A stretch of 64,000 nucleotides of DNA, taken from the NCBI GenBank assembly GCA_964608915.1, contig CAZSQA010000004.1, positions 62,001 through 126,000 on the forward strand. The letters are read 5' to 3'. The stretch is from QWQI01 sp964608915 (GTDB lineage: Bacteria > Planctomycetota > Planctomycetia > Isosphaerales > Isosphaeraceae). Made by a program: the position numbers and the translations under genes. Shown here one piece after another: positions 38,001-43,975 of this stretch. The notes below the pieces were generated by a model. It saw only the letters and a program-made list of their open reading frames with translations. It was not told where the DNA came from and did not search any database. The first letter of the stretch is position 1, and every line of letters begins with the position of its first letter.

Positions 38001-39716
38001 GAGCCCTCCGATTCGTCGATCTTCGACCTGACTCTGCCTTCGACCGGCACCTACACCGTGGAGGTGGACTCATTCCACACCACCGACGCAACATTCAATG
38101 ACAGCAGCTCGCAGAACTACAACCCGGCCGCTTACTACCATGCACTGCACGGCTCATACGAGCTGTTCATGTACACTTTCTCGGCCTTCAATTCCCTGGA
38201 ACCCGCGACCGAGACCAACAGCACGACGGCCACATTGCACCTGCCTGTGACGCCGCCCGGCTCGACCAAGACCGTCTATCTCAATTCCCAGCCCGTCGCC
38301 ACCCTGGCTTCGGGTGCGACATGGTTCACGGTTCGGAACCTGAACGACGGGTCGAACTCCATTAAGGTGAACGACGATAACGGCAGCAACCTGCTGACCT
38401 ACAACGTGATTGTCGACACGCTCGCACCCACTGTCACAATCAACACCAGCCCACCCTCGCAGACCACCGCGACGACGGCCAGGTTCACGTTCGCAGGGAG
38501 CGATTCCGTCACCGATTCAACCCAGCTCATCTACCTGGCAAGCCTGGACGGAGCACGTTTCGGCACCGTGACCAACCCTGCAGCGTTCGCCAACTTGAGC
38601 GTCGGTTCCCACACTCTCGAGGTCAAGGCCATGGACCTGGCGGGCAATGTCAGCACAACCGTCTCGTTCACATGGACGGTCGAGCCGACGGTGAGCACGA
38701 CGACGGTACTGACATCCACGGCCCTCGACAACACGTCGGTCTACGGTCAGGAGGTGAATCTCAAGGCGTACGTCGGCCAGATCACACTGAGCCCCAACAG
38801 CCCTCTGGGCGAAGTCGTTTTCTACGCCGGCTCCACAAGGCTCGGCAGCGCTGGATTGACCAACGGCCAGATCTTCGTCTCGATCCCGGTCGTACTCCAC
38901 GCCGGCACTTACACGATCACGGCGACGTACGCCGGCGACGGCACGAATCTGCCGAGCACATCGAGCACGTACACTTTGATCGTGAACCCTGCTCCGCTGA
39001 CGATCACGTCCGAAGACCTGAGCAAGGTCTACGGGCAGCCCATGCCGACTTTCGTCGCATCGTACCAGGGCTTCGCGCCGGGTGACGATGCAAGCGTCCT
39101 CACGGGCTCGCTGAAGTTCGCCACGATGGCGGCCACGGGAAGTTCCGTCGGTTCCTACCCGGTCGCAATGAGCGGGTTGTCCTCCACCGACTACACGATC
39201 AATTTCGTCGGGGGTGTCGTCCGCGTCACTCCGGCGGTATTGACGGTGTCGGCGAACGACGCCGTCAAGTTATTCGGATTGCCGGTGCCGAGCTTGACGG
39301 CCGTCTATTCGGGCTTCGTGAATGGCGACACGGCCGCGAGTTTGACCACGCCGGCGAAGTTGAGCACGATGGCGACGCCTTCCAGCCCCGTCGGCAGCTA
39401 CGCGATCACTCCCTCGGGCGCGTCGGCCAGCAACTATACGATTCGGTTCGTGCCGGGAGCCCTCGACGTCAAGCCGAACGATGGACCTGTCGCGTTCGTG
39501 AACTCGCTTTACAAGCTATCCATAGGCCGGCTGCCTGAACCCGCAGGCCTCTCCGAATGGCTTACGCGACTTTCGAACGGCGAATCGCAAGGGGCTGTGG
39601 CGCGGCAGATCTACTATTCCAGGGAGGCCAGATTGGCCCGGGCTCGTCACAGGGTCGTCCAGCTTAAGCCATTGACCGTGTACCGCATTGCAAAAAGGGC
39701 CGAAGCAAAAGCTTGA
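23037..39716 (+). CDS. Giant mosaic surface protein: beta-helices, hendecad array, split metalloprotease, Ig/MBG domains
   Basis: A single open frame encodes 5559 residues, predicted to be at or outside the cell surface. Order: basic N-terminus with the planctomycete motif VALEERTLLS (about 32-41); five right-handed beta-helix modules, each opening with a VNT...SLRxAI motif (from about 42, 604, 1017, 1400 and 1974) and separated by Ig-like linkers; an extra domain inserted into the first helix (about 268-462); a Big_2-like domain (about 1891-1972); an autotransporter-like beta section (about 2412-2632). Then come about 110 eleven-residue repeats (2877-4099) and a metalloprotease region (about 4342-4890) with zinc site HELGHTLGLEH at 4750-4760, split by six GxGYTSAP repeats. 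The tail has a PPC-like domain (about 4869-5052), Ig-like domains, two MBG domains and a DUF4214-like end. Likely roles are adhesion, matrix formation or proteolysis, all inferred. Confidence 0.96.
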   Translation: MNYFRTGDRRRFGRGTVKARRGQRLGLRPNFVALEERTLLSTFAVYNTTDDRNPGSLRWAIGQANSNPGADTIIFDSTVFATPKTIYLSGSQIDLTDTTGATAIIGPAAGVSVNGNQLSRVFQVNQNVTASISGMTIAGGLVAGNGGGVDNQGTLTLTNSSVSGNSGIDGGGLFNRGTLALFDTTVGSNTAGKDGGGVYNLGTLSVTRGSVSGNSAKDGGGLINRGTATLTGSTVSVNSALNGAGTFNDGGSLTMTNCTVSSNFYLDPGVAGVPSVSTAGSGDGFSVSSSDLLQTNLSSTNVVGNSFNISNSESLHPGGIAALKNGQFGPAGLTENPGPNPDLVILITGEQITYNLDTGANPLGYDITNIDTYTGWRDSSRSRQDYIVLYSTVLDPNTFRVLSNVNGNEFEGTPSDTAVHLTSSTGILASHVASIRFSFPTPQNSYVGYREIDVKGAPSTGAAPSKGSGLYNASGNAALVNCTFAGNTGTTGAGLYVAGGTTTMTNSIVAGNTTDISGTVTGSHNLIGTGGSGGLSNGTNGNIVGVANPGLATLGSYGGPTQTMPLLPGSPAIGKGTGSGVTNDQRGFALDGTIDMGAFQVQTGPLVVNTVVDGPAASGRLSLRQAVNLANAISGNQSITFDPSVFATPRKITLSGTLLELSDTTGTVTITGPAEGVTVDANGKSRVFQIDPNVKASISGLSITGGNAGSGGYAAGYNGDSPQNYSGNYNGGGLLNQGTLALTNCTVSGNSALSGGGLYNSGTATLTNCTFSTSNVRSSDGGGGVYNAGTASLTNTIVAGNFVFGYGLSDPTDVGGSVGGSYNLIGNAGSSGGLTDGVDGNIVGRSLSTIFATDAGGNPVLGSYGATGQTFALLPGSPAIDAGTSGAGVPTTDERGKARVGAVDIGAFESQGFIVKPAAGSTPQSADIGTSFANPLALTVTANNPVEPVEGGIVNFVANLVNGATAYLSAASPVISGGKVSVTAAPNNALGSYTVVTSLAGSAPVSFELTNTGTVFTQFVVNTTLDTLTPSSGLMSLRKAISLYNLDTTGIASITFDSTVFSTHQTITLSGTELVLTNTTQTETIIGPAAGLTISGGGQSRVFRIDPNVTASISGLTITGGSTGRYGGGVYNLGTASLTNCTITGNSTNYGAGAVCTGSFGQPIGTTTLTNCTVSGNSTGVSNYGTTTLFNTIVAGQTSGTDSGIAGTLSGSNNLIGKGDSGGLINGVNGNIVGVANPGLAPLGDYGGTTLTIALLPGSPAIGAGTSGAGIPTTDQRGLIRVGAVDIGAFESQGFTLLPFAGSNPQSADIGTSFANPLALTVTANNPVEPVEGGVITFTGSSVNGASAALSASSIVISGGQASVNGGPNNVLGSYDLAASAGGSFTTSFALTNTGTSFASLIVNTTIDSLSPGAGLLSLREAITFANFDFTGNASITFDPTVFATPQTITLNGTQLELINTRETVTITGPAGGVTISGGGLSRVFQVDSGVTASLVGLTISDGSTSENGGGIYNLGTTTLTDCTISGNSANQGGGLDNLGTVTLAKCTISGGYAYSGGGLYNTGTATLTDCTISGNTASGDGGGVANTPGTVTLTNCTISGNSASGKGGGLFALPGYGTTTLANCTVSGNTGQYGGGIYNRYSTFSLANCTVSGNSVEGGGGGGGVLSRGTTMLTSTIIAGNHVPGSQTYGLDVNGSFVSAGHNLIGEPLGSWGSDWFLDSDLRGTDDVPLNALLAPLGNYGGPTRTMPLLPGSLAIDAGTSGAGIAATDQRGKARVGAVDIGAFESYGFAITLTSGSGQSSSGEFSAPLVVTVTANDPNEPVAGGLVTFTAPTGGASATFTGNPAFIGDDGTASAMAASNFISGSYTILATGFGIAGAASFGLTNYGVVSIAVTPGNQSLAQGVTAQFIATGTFTDGLIKDITNAVSWASGTPSVAAFSGSTVIGVAVGISTITASLGSVTSPGETLTVIAPSFVVNTTADSFGFYDGTTSLRQAIASANVVPGQTITFDPTVFTDGQTITLTGTQLELNGKTGTVTITGPAAGVTVSGGGRSRVFQIDAGATAFFSGLTITGGSITGNGGGLLNNGTATLTNCTVTGNSATSLGGGVENGGTITLTNCTISGNSAFLGGGMDTGGGKAVLTNCTISGNRATRDAGGFSTFRGTTTLTNCTISGNSASRNAGGIRKYYGTLTMTGCTISGNTAGGDGGALKVFDGQFGYDNASVTTLTGCTISGNTAKNKGGGVYTVRAGLQFFTDCTISGNSARFGGGVYNFSRMSLTNCSVSGNSAGADGGSIFNRRLINLTTCTISGNTAVNNGGGVFNRSRTYLTNCIVTENSAASGGGLFRIGGKQTLLNTVVAGNKAVGVVGGTSPGTAPDVFDSFVTSLGRNLIGVSDGSAGWFPSDFIGTSTHPVVYWTGYGGNADWDTPSNWVGNAVPGQNPLVIPKVVIPNGVTVHHAGNTTETIDSLSVGSGATVITSAGKFTFDAMSGQETATFLTNLIMSGTGSVVVSGGSLTGSGLIRGNVTSSARVNPTGSIVIGGSFTQTTTGTIEISLAGTVGGVDYGQLYVNGAATLNGIFNVALAAGFAPGVNDAFVPLSFGSIAGDFSSKFLPGGLGFLFNANTLILLPSVAATTTSGDATQQTVPQATVTVPSNAARLNLGSLPVGATVTINSNPDESAVTGPNQNFTAIIPQSARFANLVVNGGAASNTNIVNGYLGALTLNPAGTDNTFIALNTQPVSVPTTTGGKITSDTFVVNLNTPNVVQTPLGVPGSTDPKALLDPSLLVTGALATLVLGGRFQKAVVGNGVTLYAAPAVVSGGTTVPGTRVLLVGTGNKVYGAAGALVQAYSGGNTVIQSSDSAITSIVNAYVATTGPQAQNYLNSVPVAQQAFLQANAAGIAKFLAGDALSLAAFLRSNPTAFSQYLALNSTAQQAFLAGNSAAVAQYLATNTAAASAYLSANSAAVTAFIAADPDAQQAFLRQNSASVAAYIASDSTALAAFLNADSGGISAYIASNSTALAAFLQANPSAPNGGAELQAYLRQNPTLLSSFLTSNPTTLQTYLAGNSTALLSYLTANPSALSAYLRSNAAAVAQYLATNPAARQAYLQQAGAEIAAYLASTPAARQAFLSADPAGVSAYLVSASSQNTIDAFLATNPAARSAYLNGGSASLQAFLIGDGSALTAFLDAAPGGLGAYLASSPSALQSYLSGNPSALQSYITQNSTAIGAYIVGNPTSVQAYLSADVIGVSTYIVSNPNAVSAYLRANPGATQAYLEGGTTGLLAFLQVNASSLQQYIASNLAVLQRYLASAPAGLQQYLAANPTVLSGYLASSSTALQQYLTSDPTTLQTYLASNATALQRYLTANIAVLQQYLTANATVIEQYIAANPTALQTYLTANSAALQTYLASNPAALQRYLNSSPAVLQQYLSSSPAALQGYLRQNSAAVVQYLAGSASAQAAFLRQNAAGVAAYLSANSTAISAFLAADSAGISAYIASNSAVASAFIASNPAASSSYGSGNAAGQAALQSYLRANSALLSGFLVSNPTTLQTYLTSSPAVLQSYFSSNPAGLAAYLAQVPAVVAQYIANDSTALQAFLLSNPTGIAAYLAGSPAAVQSFLRQNATGVAAYIASNSTALSAFLNADAGGISAYIASNSTALAAFLQANPNAPNGGAELQAYLRQNPTLLSAFLTANPDVLGTYLAASPASLAQYLQANASALQSYLGQNATAIAQYIVSNPVGLQAYLAADAAGFSAFFIGESTLLSAYLASSAFTGDPGAVAANGSGTLQAYLATNPSSMQVYVASNPAILQQYIRANPTGLQRYLTGNSGILAAYLASSSASQQAYLAVNATGISAYLTSNSSLLSAFLSWDTLSGNGRANAVYQSGGSVGLQTYLTADPSDLQAYIAWQGTTNNLLQQYLASCPTGLAQYLSSASTFLSQYISANPAALSTFLTDNPAILVQYILANPARLQQYLTANPAVLQTYLTANPSVLQQFLASDSTLLQQYLAGNPAALSQYLVSNAAALQTYLEGNPTALLEYLQSSPTALAQYLTANPGVLQLFLQNHPALLGQFLATDSSLLQQFLQTNPAILEQFLHTEGATGAARILTGSLLSNFRLTVTLPGSGNQATGGPLSTFDIGTDSLFIESINASQLAMVTQGIASGLAASAFRVSVTAQGSNNTLIGGVLSNFTVRGSEGGNTFIIEDSSLIGLPSGTVIPSSLTANFNSNGPDDTFHFVGGASGNSFGSIVLNVPAGVTGDTLDFSNFQGGGIKLNLADTGSQMVNTNAKLQLTLPNSNAFMKVIGTPAGDSITGGGISTRISHGSANDPNPNALPAVSPASVNIQYVVLNFTRFAPTVVSPSQIFHNGNGFYSAAEQQAVLAGIENIYGQFSSFVKFTLDPAEITQLQGMSPAQLAQINLTPEDVTTLASLVDPVFQSSVYNNGAGSYETIYFNDTPVFNTGVGANGVSASATAVLSQGAVTGFNISGGSGYTSPPPVTLVSGAGAAASAIVSGGAITGIAITSTGAGYTSAPKVSISGGGGSGATATAVVTDGQVTAIKIISAGTGYTSAPTITLISGSGATATAVLGVSNVVIANPGSGYNSAPTVTISGGGGTGAVATAVISGGRVTSINITNPGTGYTSPPTITLTGGGYTSVAAATPVLTVTGLIVTSPGSGYTSEPTVIFGTPSAGGFSNEVDFGNLNQTTTMLLDVNGFLGSASGLITDSSDLSFNGLSNFVNMSVTIAAHELGHTLGLEHSGSLGPIGFGIANPPGSSAYYPAYAGKTGAFTTQGDLMASPASVGSSLANAAAGMAQLGARDAINLAFITGGTTVASNSTDPSNPNWNGMPTPTVAAAPAVTSPVTLSGVGTVTAQPVNLYTLDVPNPITTGFDANKTFDVSAVNIVGYLGGSAPVLDGNGNPIVNPATGKPYTATTANYYTFTGAAGQLMSFHVKSASISSIKNPVDATLRIFGPNGEVIAFNDDQFEPSDSSIFDLTLPSTGTYTVEVDSFHTTDATFNDSSSQNYNPAAYYHALHGSYELFMYTFSAFNSLEPATETNSTTATLHLPVTPPGSTKTVYLNSQPVATLASGATWFTVRNLNDGSNSIKVNDDNGSNLLTYNVIVDTLAPTVTINTSPPSQTTATTARFTFAGSDSVTDSTQLIYLASLDGARFGTVTNPAAFANLSVGSHTLEVKAMDLAGNVSTTVSFTWTVEPTVSTTTVLTSTALDNTSVYGQEVNLKAYVGQITLSPNSPLGEVVFYAGSTRLGSAGLTNGQIFVSIPVVLHAGTYTITATYAGDGTNLPSTSSTYTLIVNPAPLTITSEDLSKVYGQPMPTFVASYQGFAPGDDASVLTGSLKFATMAATGSSVGSYPVAMSGLSSTDYTINFVGGVVRVTPAVLTVSANDAVKLFGLPVPSLTAVYSGFVNGDTAASLTTPAKLSTMATPSSPVGSYAITPSGASASNYTIRFVPGALDVKPNDGPVAFVNSLYKLSIGRLPEPAGLSEWLTRLSNGESQGAVARQIYYSREARLARARHRVVQLKPLTVYRIAKRAEAKA
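23476..30075 (+). repeat. Tandem beta-helix rung repeats (LTNCTISGN type)
   Basis: The DNA encoding L-T-N-C-T-I/V-S-G-N followed by a short GGGxxNxG segment recurs dozens of times, about every 20-30 codons, in five blocks. These are rungs of polymorphic-membrane-protein-like right-handed beta-helices. The codons for the core (accaactgcaccatcagcgg and close variants) are strongly conserved, which points to copy-number change or gene conversion. The linkers at about 25790-25890 and 26940-27040 (PQSADIGTSFANPLAL...) are almost identical. Confidence 0.85.
31665..35333 (+). repeat. Array of about 110 eleven-codon repeats (x-L-Q-x-Y-L-x-x-N-P-x)
   Basis: A 33-base period runs for about 3.67 kb within the giant gene. 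Each unit encodes eleven residues close to A-L-Q-x-Y-L-x-x-N-P-x. There is a large aliphatic at one position, Tyr or Phe plus Leu or Ile three and four positions later, and Asn/Ser then Pro/Ser/Ala at the junction. Codon third positions vary freely, so the protein pattern is under selection and not just the DNA. The frame is never broken. Short Gly/Asn-rich interruptions occur near 32130, 33590, 34050, 34370 and 34680. Confidence 0.93.
36480..37110 (+). repeat. Six GxGYTSAP-type repeats inside the metalloprotease region
   Basis: Six units of about 33-45 codons contain GSGYTSPPPVTL, GAGYTSAPKVSI, GTGYTSAPTITL, GSGYNSAPTVTI, GTGYTSPPTITL and GSGYTSEPTVIF, each followed by Gly-rich GGGGSGATATAV-like stretches. 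They should form short beta-rich units. They sit between a segment resembling the N-terminal part of a matrixin-like peptidase and the zinc-binding helix. Confidence 0.85.
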
Positions 39717-39812
39717 GCCAATCACCGAACGGTTCGAGCGGGTGGCATCGAGTCACTCCGCTCGGCCTTACTGAATGGGCTCGCAGGTCAGGAAAGGCTC
39801 ATGCGGATCTTG

Positions 39813-39841
39813 AGTGGGCCGGATTCGAAAACCGGACCACT
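39813..39841. terminator. Hairpin between giant gene and convergent kinase gene
   Basis: AGTGGGCCGG pairs with CCGGACCACT over ten positions with one mismatch, around a nine-base A-rich loop. It lies between two convergent stop codons (39716 plus, 39866 minus). A short T-rich stretch follows on the plus side. Confidence 0.45.
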
Positions 39842-39865
39842 TCGTTCTGTACGGAGTGATGTCGA

Positions 39866-42800
39866 TCAAGGCGCTTTCGGCTTCGCCGGGGCCGCTAACT
39901 CTTCCAACAAAGCCTTGAAATCCGCCCTTGTCAGAAGCTCCGGGCTGAGCGATGCCTCGGCACGGAACTCTCCCAAATCGCGGAAGCCCTGCTCAGAAGC
40001 TTTGCGAAGCAAATCCATAGCCTTATCCAGCTGACCTTTCGCCTCCGTCGCCTTAATGCTTGAGCCGGGCAAACCGGCAAGTTTGGCCAGAGCGATGTGA
40101 CAGCAGGCGGTTTGAAACAATTCGAAACCGTCGGGTTCGGTCTTCGCTTCCCACATGGTCAGGGACCGCCGCACGTCGGACTCGGCACCGGCTGCATCTT
40201 TCGAACCAAGACGCGCAATCGCTCGGCCGCGAAGACCGTACGCCAGGTACATCGAGAATTCGCCATTCCCGGGTTTCTTTTCCAGGACCGATTCGATCTG
40301 CCCAAGGGCCAGGTCATACGCTCGACGCGACTCCTGAAAATCGTCTTGCTTTCGAAGAAACTCCGCGAAATTGATGGATGTCGTGACAAGTTCGGACTGA
40401 AAGGCGAAGAACGTGGGATTCGCCCCCACGAGCTTTTCCTTGATTTCCAATCCCTTACGAAAAGAGTCCTTGGCGCCTGCATTGTCGCCATTCGAAGTCT
40501 GGGCGACGGCCAAGGCACCCAGGGTATTGGCCAGGTCCTGCTGAAAGTGAGTGACGGTCGGGTTATCGTCGACGAGCTTTTCCTGAATCTTGACTGCGGC
40601 TTTGCACTCTTCGATTGCCGCAGCATTGTCACCAAGTTCTTTCAACCTGGCGCCGCAATTGTGGTGGAACATGGCCAAACTGCGCTGATAATCGGTCACG
40701 CTCGGATTTTCCCGAATCAGTTTGTCCAGGATCGCCAGGCCACGGCGTCCCTGATCGAGCGACTCACGCGTTTTCCCCATATTGGAAAGCATGAGCTGGA
40801 GGTTCGAAATCGTATCCGCCAGATCTTTCCTGAACCGCGGGGCATTCGGGTTGGAATCCGCGAGTTTCTGATAAATCGCTTCGGCCTTACGGTAGGAATC
40901 GACAGCCTCGACTCTTCTCGCCAGACCGGAAAGATTCAAACCTATATTGTTATAAGTGTTCGCCAACTCGGATTTGAGCTGGCTATCATCGGGATGTGCA
41001 TCAGCCAGTTTCTGCCGGATTGCGACAACCTGGTCATTGAGCGCGAGCGCGCCGGCGTGATCTCCGGAATCTTCGAGCACCGTGCCATAATAATGCTGCG
41101 ACATACCGGCAACTCGCTGGGCTTCCTCGTTTCCCGTCGCCTCATTGGCGGCCTGTTTCGCCAGACGCATTCCTTCCTCAAGCGTCACTTTCGCCCCAGG
41201 CACGTCGCCGGACCTTTTCTGTAACATGCCAATCGCTTTGAGGCTTCTCGCCATGTCGAGCTTAATGACAACATCCGCGTCCGGCAACGACGACAATTCT
41301 CGACGAACGGCCAGCGCCTTGCGATGCATTTCAAGCGCGGCCGCCTGGTCGCTGATTTTTTCCGTCAGCTCGCCAAGCTGAAAATAGGCGTCTCCCAAGG
41401 CTTTGCGAGACGCCACGTCCGGTTGATCCTTGAGCAGTTCTTCAAGCTTGGTATAGAAGGCGGCCGCATTCCGAAGCAGTCGATCACGCAGTGGCTTGAA
41501 TTGATCTTCCTTGAGAATCAGGTCGTCGCCCACTTCGCCTTCGAACAGCCTGATGGCGTCATTCGCAAGTTCGAAGCGTTGCTTGACTCGTTCATTGGCG
41601 GCGAACAGATTGGAGTTTGCCGTAGTGATCCGTAAGTTGGCGAGGCTCAAATCGTCGTTCTTGCGCAAGAGAGCCTGGTTCGCACGGGCCTGGACGGCAA
41701 TCACCGCCGTGATTCCGCAAACGGAAGCCAGCACGGCAGTCGCGGCCAATCCCGCCACGGTCGGCTTACGTTTGCACCAGAGCCAGGCACGCTCGGTCGC
41801 ACTCACCCGGCGGGCGGAAATAGGTCGCGAATTGAGCCAGTTCTTGAGGTCATCAGCCATCGACTGCGCAGAGGAATAGCGTCGCCGCGGGTCTTTCTCC
41901 AGGCACTTGAGCGCGATCGTTTCCAGATCGCGCGGAATCTGGGCATTGTATTGCGTCGGACGGTCAGGCGTTCGAGCTCGAACCGCGTCGAGCGTTTCGA
42001 TCACAGTTTCGCCGGTAAACGGAGCTTTCCCGGTGAGAAGGGCATAGAAAATCGCACCAAGGCCATAGACGTCGGTCGCCGTGGTGATCGAGCCTTTGCG
42101 TCCCGACGCTTGCTCGGGTGAGAGATACGCGGGCGTTCCCATGACTTGCCCGGTCGCCGTCATCTCAAGGTCGTCTTCGATCCGCTTGGCGAGACCGAAG
42201 TCGGTGATATGCGGATGTCCACTGGAATCGATCAGTACGTTTGCCGGTTTTAAGTCGCGATGCAATATCCCTCGGGTGTGGGCGTGCTGCACGGCCTCGG
42301 CGATTTCGACCAAGAGAGTTGCGGTGGCCTGGGGATCGTCCTTGAACTGCGCCAGTTCTTCGGCGAGATTGCCGCCGTCGATCAGCCTCATGCTGAAATA
42401 ACGCTGGCCATCGTGATCGCCGACTTCGTATACCGGCACAATTCCCGGGTGATCGAGCAAAGCGACGGCTTCGGCTTCATTTTGGAACCGGCGCAACTCG
42501 GACTCATCGGCCAGGACTCCGGCCTTGATCATCTTGAGCGCGACGGGTCGATTCAGGCTGACTTGCCTGGCTTTGTAAACGACCCCCATACCGCCACGAC
42601 CAAGTTCTTTTTCGATTTCGTAGTCGCCGAAATAGCGCAACACTTTGCCGATCGGACGATCGTGCGACCCTCGCTTGTCGTCCGCAACGGTCGTCTTGTC
42701 GGCATTCGAGGACCACTTACCGGTGGCGGCCGACATTTGATTGACATCGGTGTCTTGCGTTCGGATCGAGACCGTTTGGGTTAAATCCGTGATCGTCTCA

Positions 42801-42931
42801 AGAGAAGAATTCGATGCTCCGAGTCCCGATGGCGGAACCAGAGTTCGGCACTGAGAACAAACCTTCTCGACCTCGGCAGAATCCACAGGGATTCGTGCAC
42901 CACAGTTCGGGCACAGTTTCGCGTCGGCCAT
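39866..42931 (-). CDS. Membrane Ser/Thr protein kinase with N-terminal zinc ribbon and C-terminal TPR region
   Basis: Bacterial Hanks-type kinase of 1021 residues. A zinc-ribbon pair CPNC (7-10) and CSQC (25-28) opens the protein. The kinase domain spans about 104-368 with glycine loop GRGGMGVVYK (111-120), Lys133, HRDLKPAN (224-231), DFG (244-246), an activation segment ending in SPE, and a complete core, so it should be active. A single membrane helix covers about 392-414. The part beyond it (about 420-1000) has many TPR-like helix pairs, repeating AVDSYRKAEAIYQKLAD-like segments, and is likely the sensor or partner-binding part outside the membrane. GGAGAG precedes the start at 42931. It is divergent from the sigma/kinase operon at 43334 and convergent with the giant gene. 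Confidence 0.92.
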   Translation of the reverse strand: MADAKLCPNCGARIPVDSAEVEKVCSQCRTLVPPSGLGASNSSLETITDLTQTVSIRTQDTDVNQMSAATGKWSSNADKTTVADDKRGSHDRPIGKVLRYFGDYEIEKELGRGGMGVVYKARQVSLNRPVALKMIKAGVLADESELRRFQNEAEAVALLDHPGIVPVYEVGDHDGQRYFSMRLIDGGNLAEELAQFKDDPQATATLLVEIAEAVQHAHTRGILHRDLKPANVLIDSSGHPHITDFGLAKRIEDDLEMTATGQVMGTPAYLSPEQASGRKGSITTATDVYGLGAIFYALLTGKAPFTGETVIETLDAVRARTPDRPTQYNAQIPRDLETIALKCLEKDPRRRYSSAQSMADDLKNWLNSRPISARRVSATERAWLWCKRKPTVAGLAATAVLASVCGITAVIAVQARANQALLRKNDDLSLANLRITTANSNLFAANERVKQRFELANDAIRLFEGEVGDDLILKEDQFKPLRDRLLRNAAAFYTKLEELLKDQPDVASRKALGDAYFQLGELTEKISDQAAALEMHRKALAVRRELSSLPDADVVIKLDMARSLKAIGMLQKRSGDVPGAKVTLEEGMRLAKQAANEATGNEEAQRVAGMSQHYYGTVLEDSGDHAGALALNDQVVAIRQKLADAHPDDSQLKSELANTYNNIGLNLSGLARRVEAVDSYRKAEAIYQKLADSNPNAPRFRKDLADTISNLQLMLSNMGKTRESLDQGRRGLAILDKLIRENPSVTDYQRSLAMFHHNCGARLKELGDNAAAIEECKAAVKIQEKLVDDNPTVTHFQQDLANTLGALAVAQTSNGDNAGAKDSFRKGLEIKEKLVGANPTFFAFQSELVTTSINFAEFLRKQDDFQESRRAYDLALGQIESVLEKKPGNGEFSMYLAYGLRGRAIARLGSKDAAGAESDVRRSLTMWEAKTEPDGFELFQTACCHIALAKLAGLPGSSIKATEAKGQLDKAMDLLRKASEQGFRDLGEFRAEASLSPELLTRADFKALLEELAAPAKPKAP

Positions 42932-43333
42932 TGATGCGACTCTCCATAAGACTTGTGACGATCTTACTATTCTCGACGTTTTTGAGGGATGACAAAACGT
43001 AAAAAAATAAGAGAGGAGTTCGGTTTACGCGAGCGCCTCCATACTCGACTTGGTCATGGGCTGGCGAACGGAATCGAGAAGAGGGAAGGATGTGGGGTTT
43101 TGGGTGCGGGAACTGGGCCCATTGTCGCGCACTCATCATGGCCCGACACAGTCAAGCAAGTCATCAAGTGAGGGTTACCGAACGATCGAGCAAGCAAGTA
43201 CCGGACGAACCAAAATTCAGAACATGTCGGAAAATGCCCGCTGAATTCTTACGCAGGGCGGATCCGAAAAATTTGGACAGGATTGTCGCGTCTGCCTTGT
43301 GGTCGGCAGTAAACGCTTATTACCATTGGCGAT
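42932..43333. other. Intergenic region between divergent kinase and sigma-factor genes
   Basis: This 402-base gap contains the 5' regions of both units. An A-rich stretch lies near 42990-43012. A TTGTCA-like hexamer is present on the minus strand, but no good -10 lies at the right distance. No RNA gene or repeat was seen. Confidence 0.4.
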
Positions 43334-43975
43334 ATGCCATCTCCTCCAAGCCAGGTTCCTGACATCGTTGCCCGCGCCGCTGCTGGCGATCGCGAGGCGA
43401 TCGTCGAGTTGCTCGGTCATTATCGCGACCGCCTGAAGCGAATGGTGGAATTACGCCTGGACCCGCGGTTGCAGGGCCGAGTCGATGCTTCGGACGTGAT
43501 CCAGGAAGGGTATCTGGATGCCATCAGGCGGGTGGAGGAATACATCCGCGATCCTTCCGTCCCGTTCTACATCTGGTTGCGATTTCTCGTCGGTCAGCGC
43601 GTGGCGGAGCACCAACGGCGTTATCTGGGAAGACCCGGCCGCAATGTCGATCGCGAGGTCTCGATCTACGGAGGTGCCATTCCAGGAGTCAGCACCGGGG
43701 CCCTGGCAGCCCGGCTGCTGGGCAAATTGACCAGTCCCATTCAGGCGGCGGTGCGGGCCGAGCGGAAGCAGCAATTGCAGGAGGCTCTCAACAGTATGGA
43801 TCCGATCGACCGGGAGATCCTGGTGCTGCGCCACTACGAGCAAATGACCAACGTCGACGCCGCCGCTGCGCTCGGGATCGAAAAAGCGGCAGCGAGCAAG
43901 CGTTATACGCGGGCACTTGAGCGGCTCAGGGAACTCCTGGCCGATCTTCCGGGGGGTGTCGACGGAGACCTTTGA
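43334..43975 (+). CDS. ECF-type RNA polymerase sigma factor
   Basis: Alternative sigma factor of 213 residues that would direct RNA polymerase to a specific promoter set. Region 2 is seen in GHYRDRLKRMVELRLDPRLQGRVDASDVIQEGYLDAIRR-like sequence (about 28-66), and region 4 in MDPIDREILVLRHYEQMTNVDAAAALGIEKAAASKRYTRALERL (about 152-198), which has the helix-turn-helix. The linker of about 60 residues is longer than in minimal ECF factors and is typical of planctomycete kinase-linked groups. No anti-sigma gene is adjacent. Instead the stop overlaps the start of a kinase gene by one base (TGATG), so phosphorylation by that kinase is the likely control, as proposed for ECF groups paired with Ser/Thr kinases. 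Confidence 0.92.
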   Translation: MPSPPSQVPDIVARAAAGDREAIVELLGHYRDRLKRMVELRLDPRLQGRVDASDVIQEGYLDAIRRVEEYIRDPSVPFYIWLRFLVGQRVAEHQRRYLGRPGRNVDREVSIYGGAIPGVSTGALAARLLGKLTSPIQAAVRAERKQQLQEALNSMDPIDREILVLRHYEQMTNVDAAAALGIEKAAASKRYTRALERLRELLADLPGGVDGDL

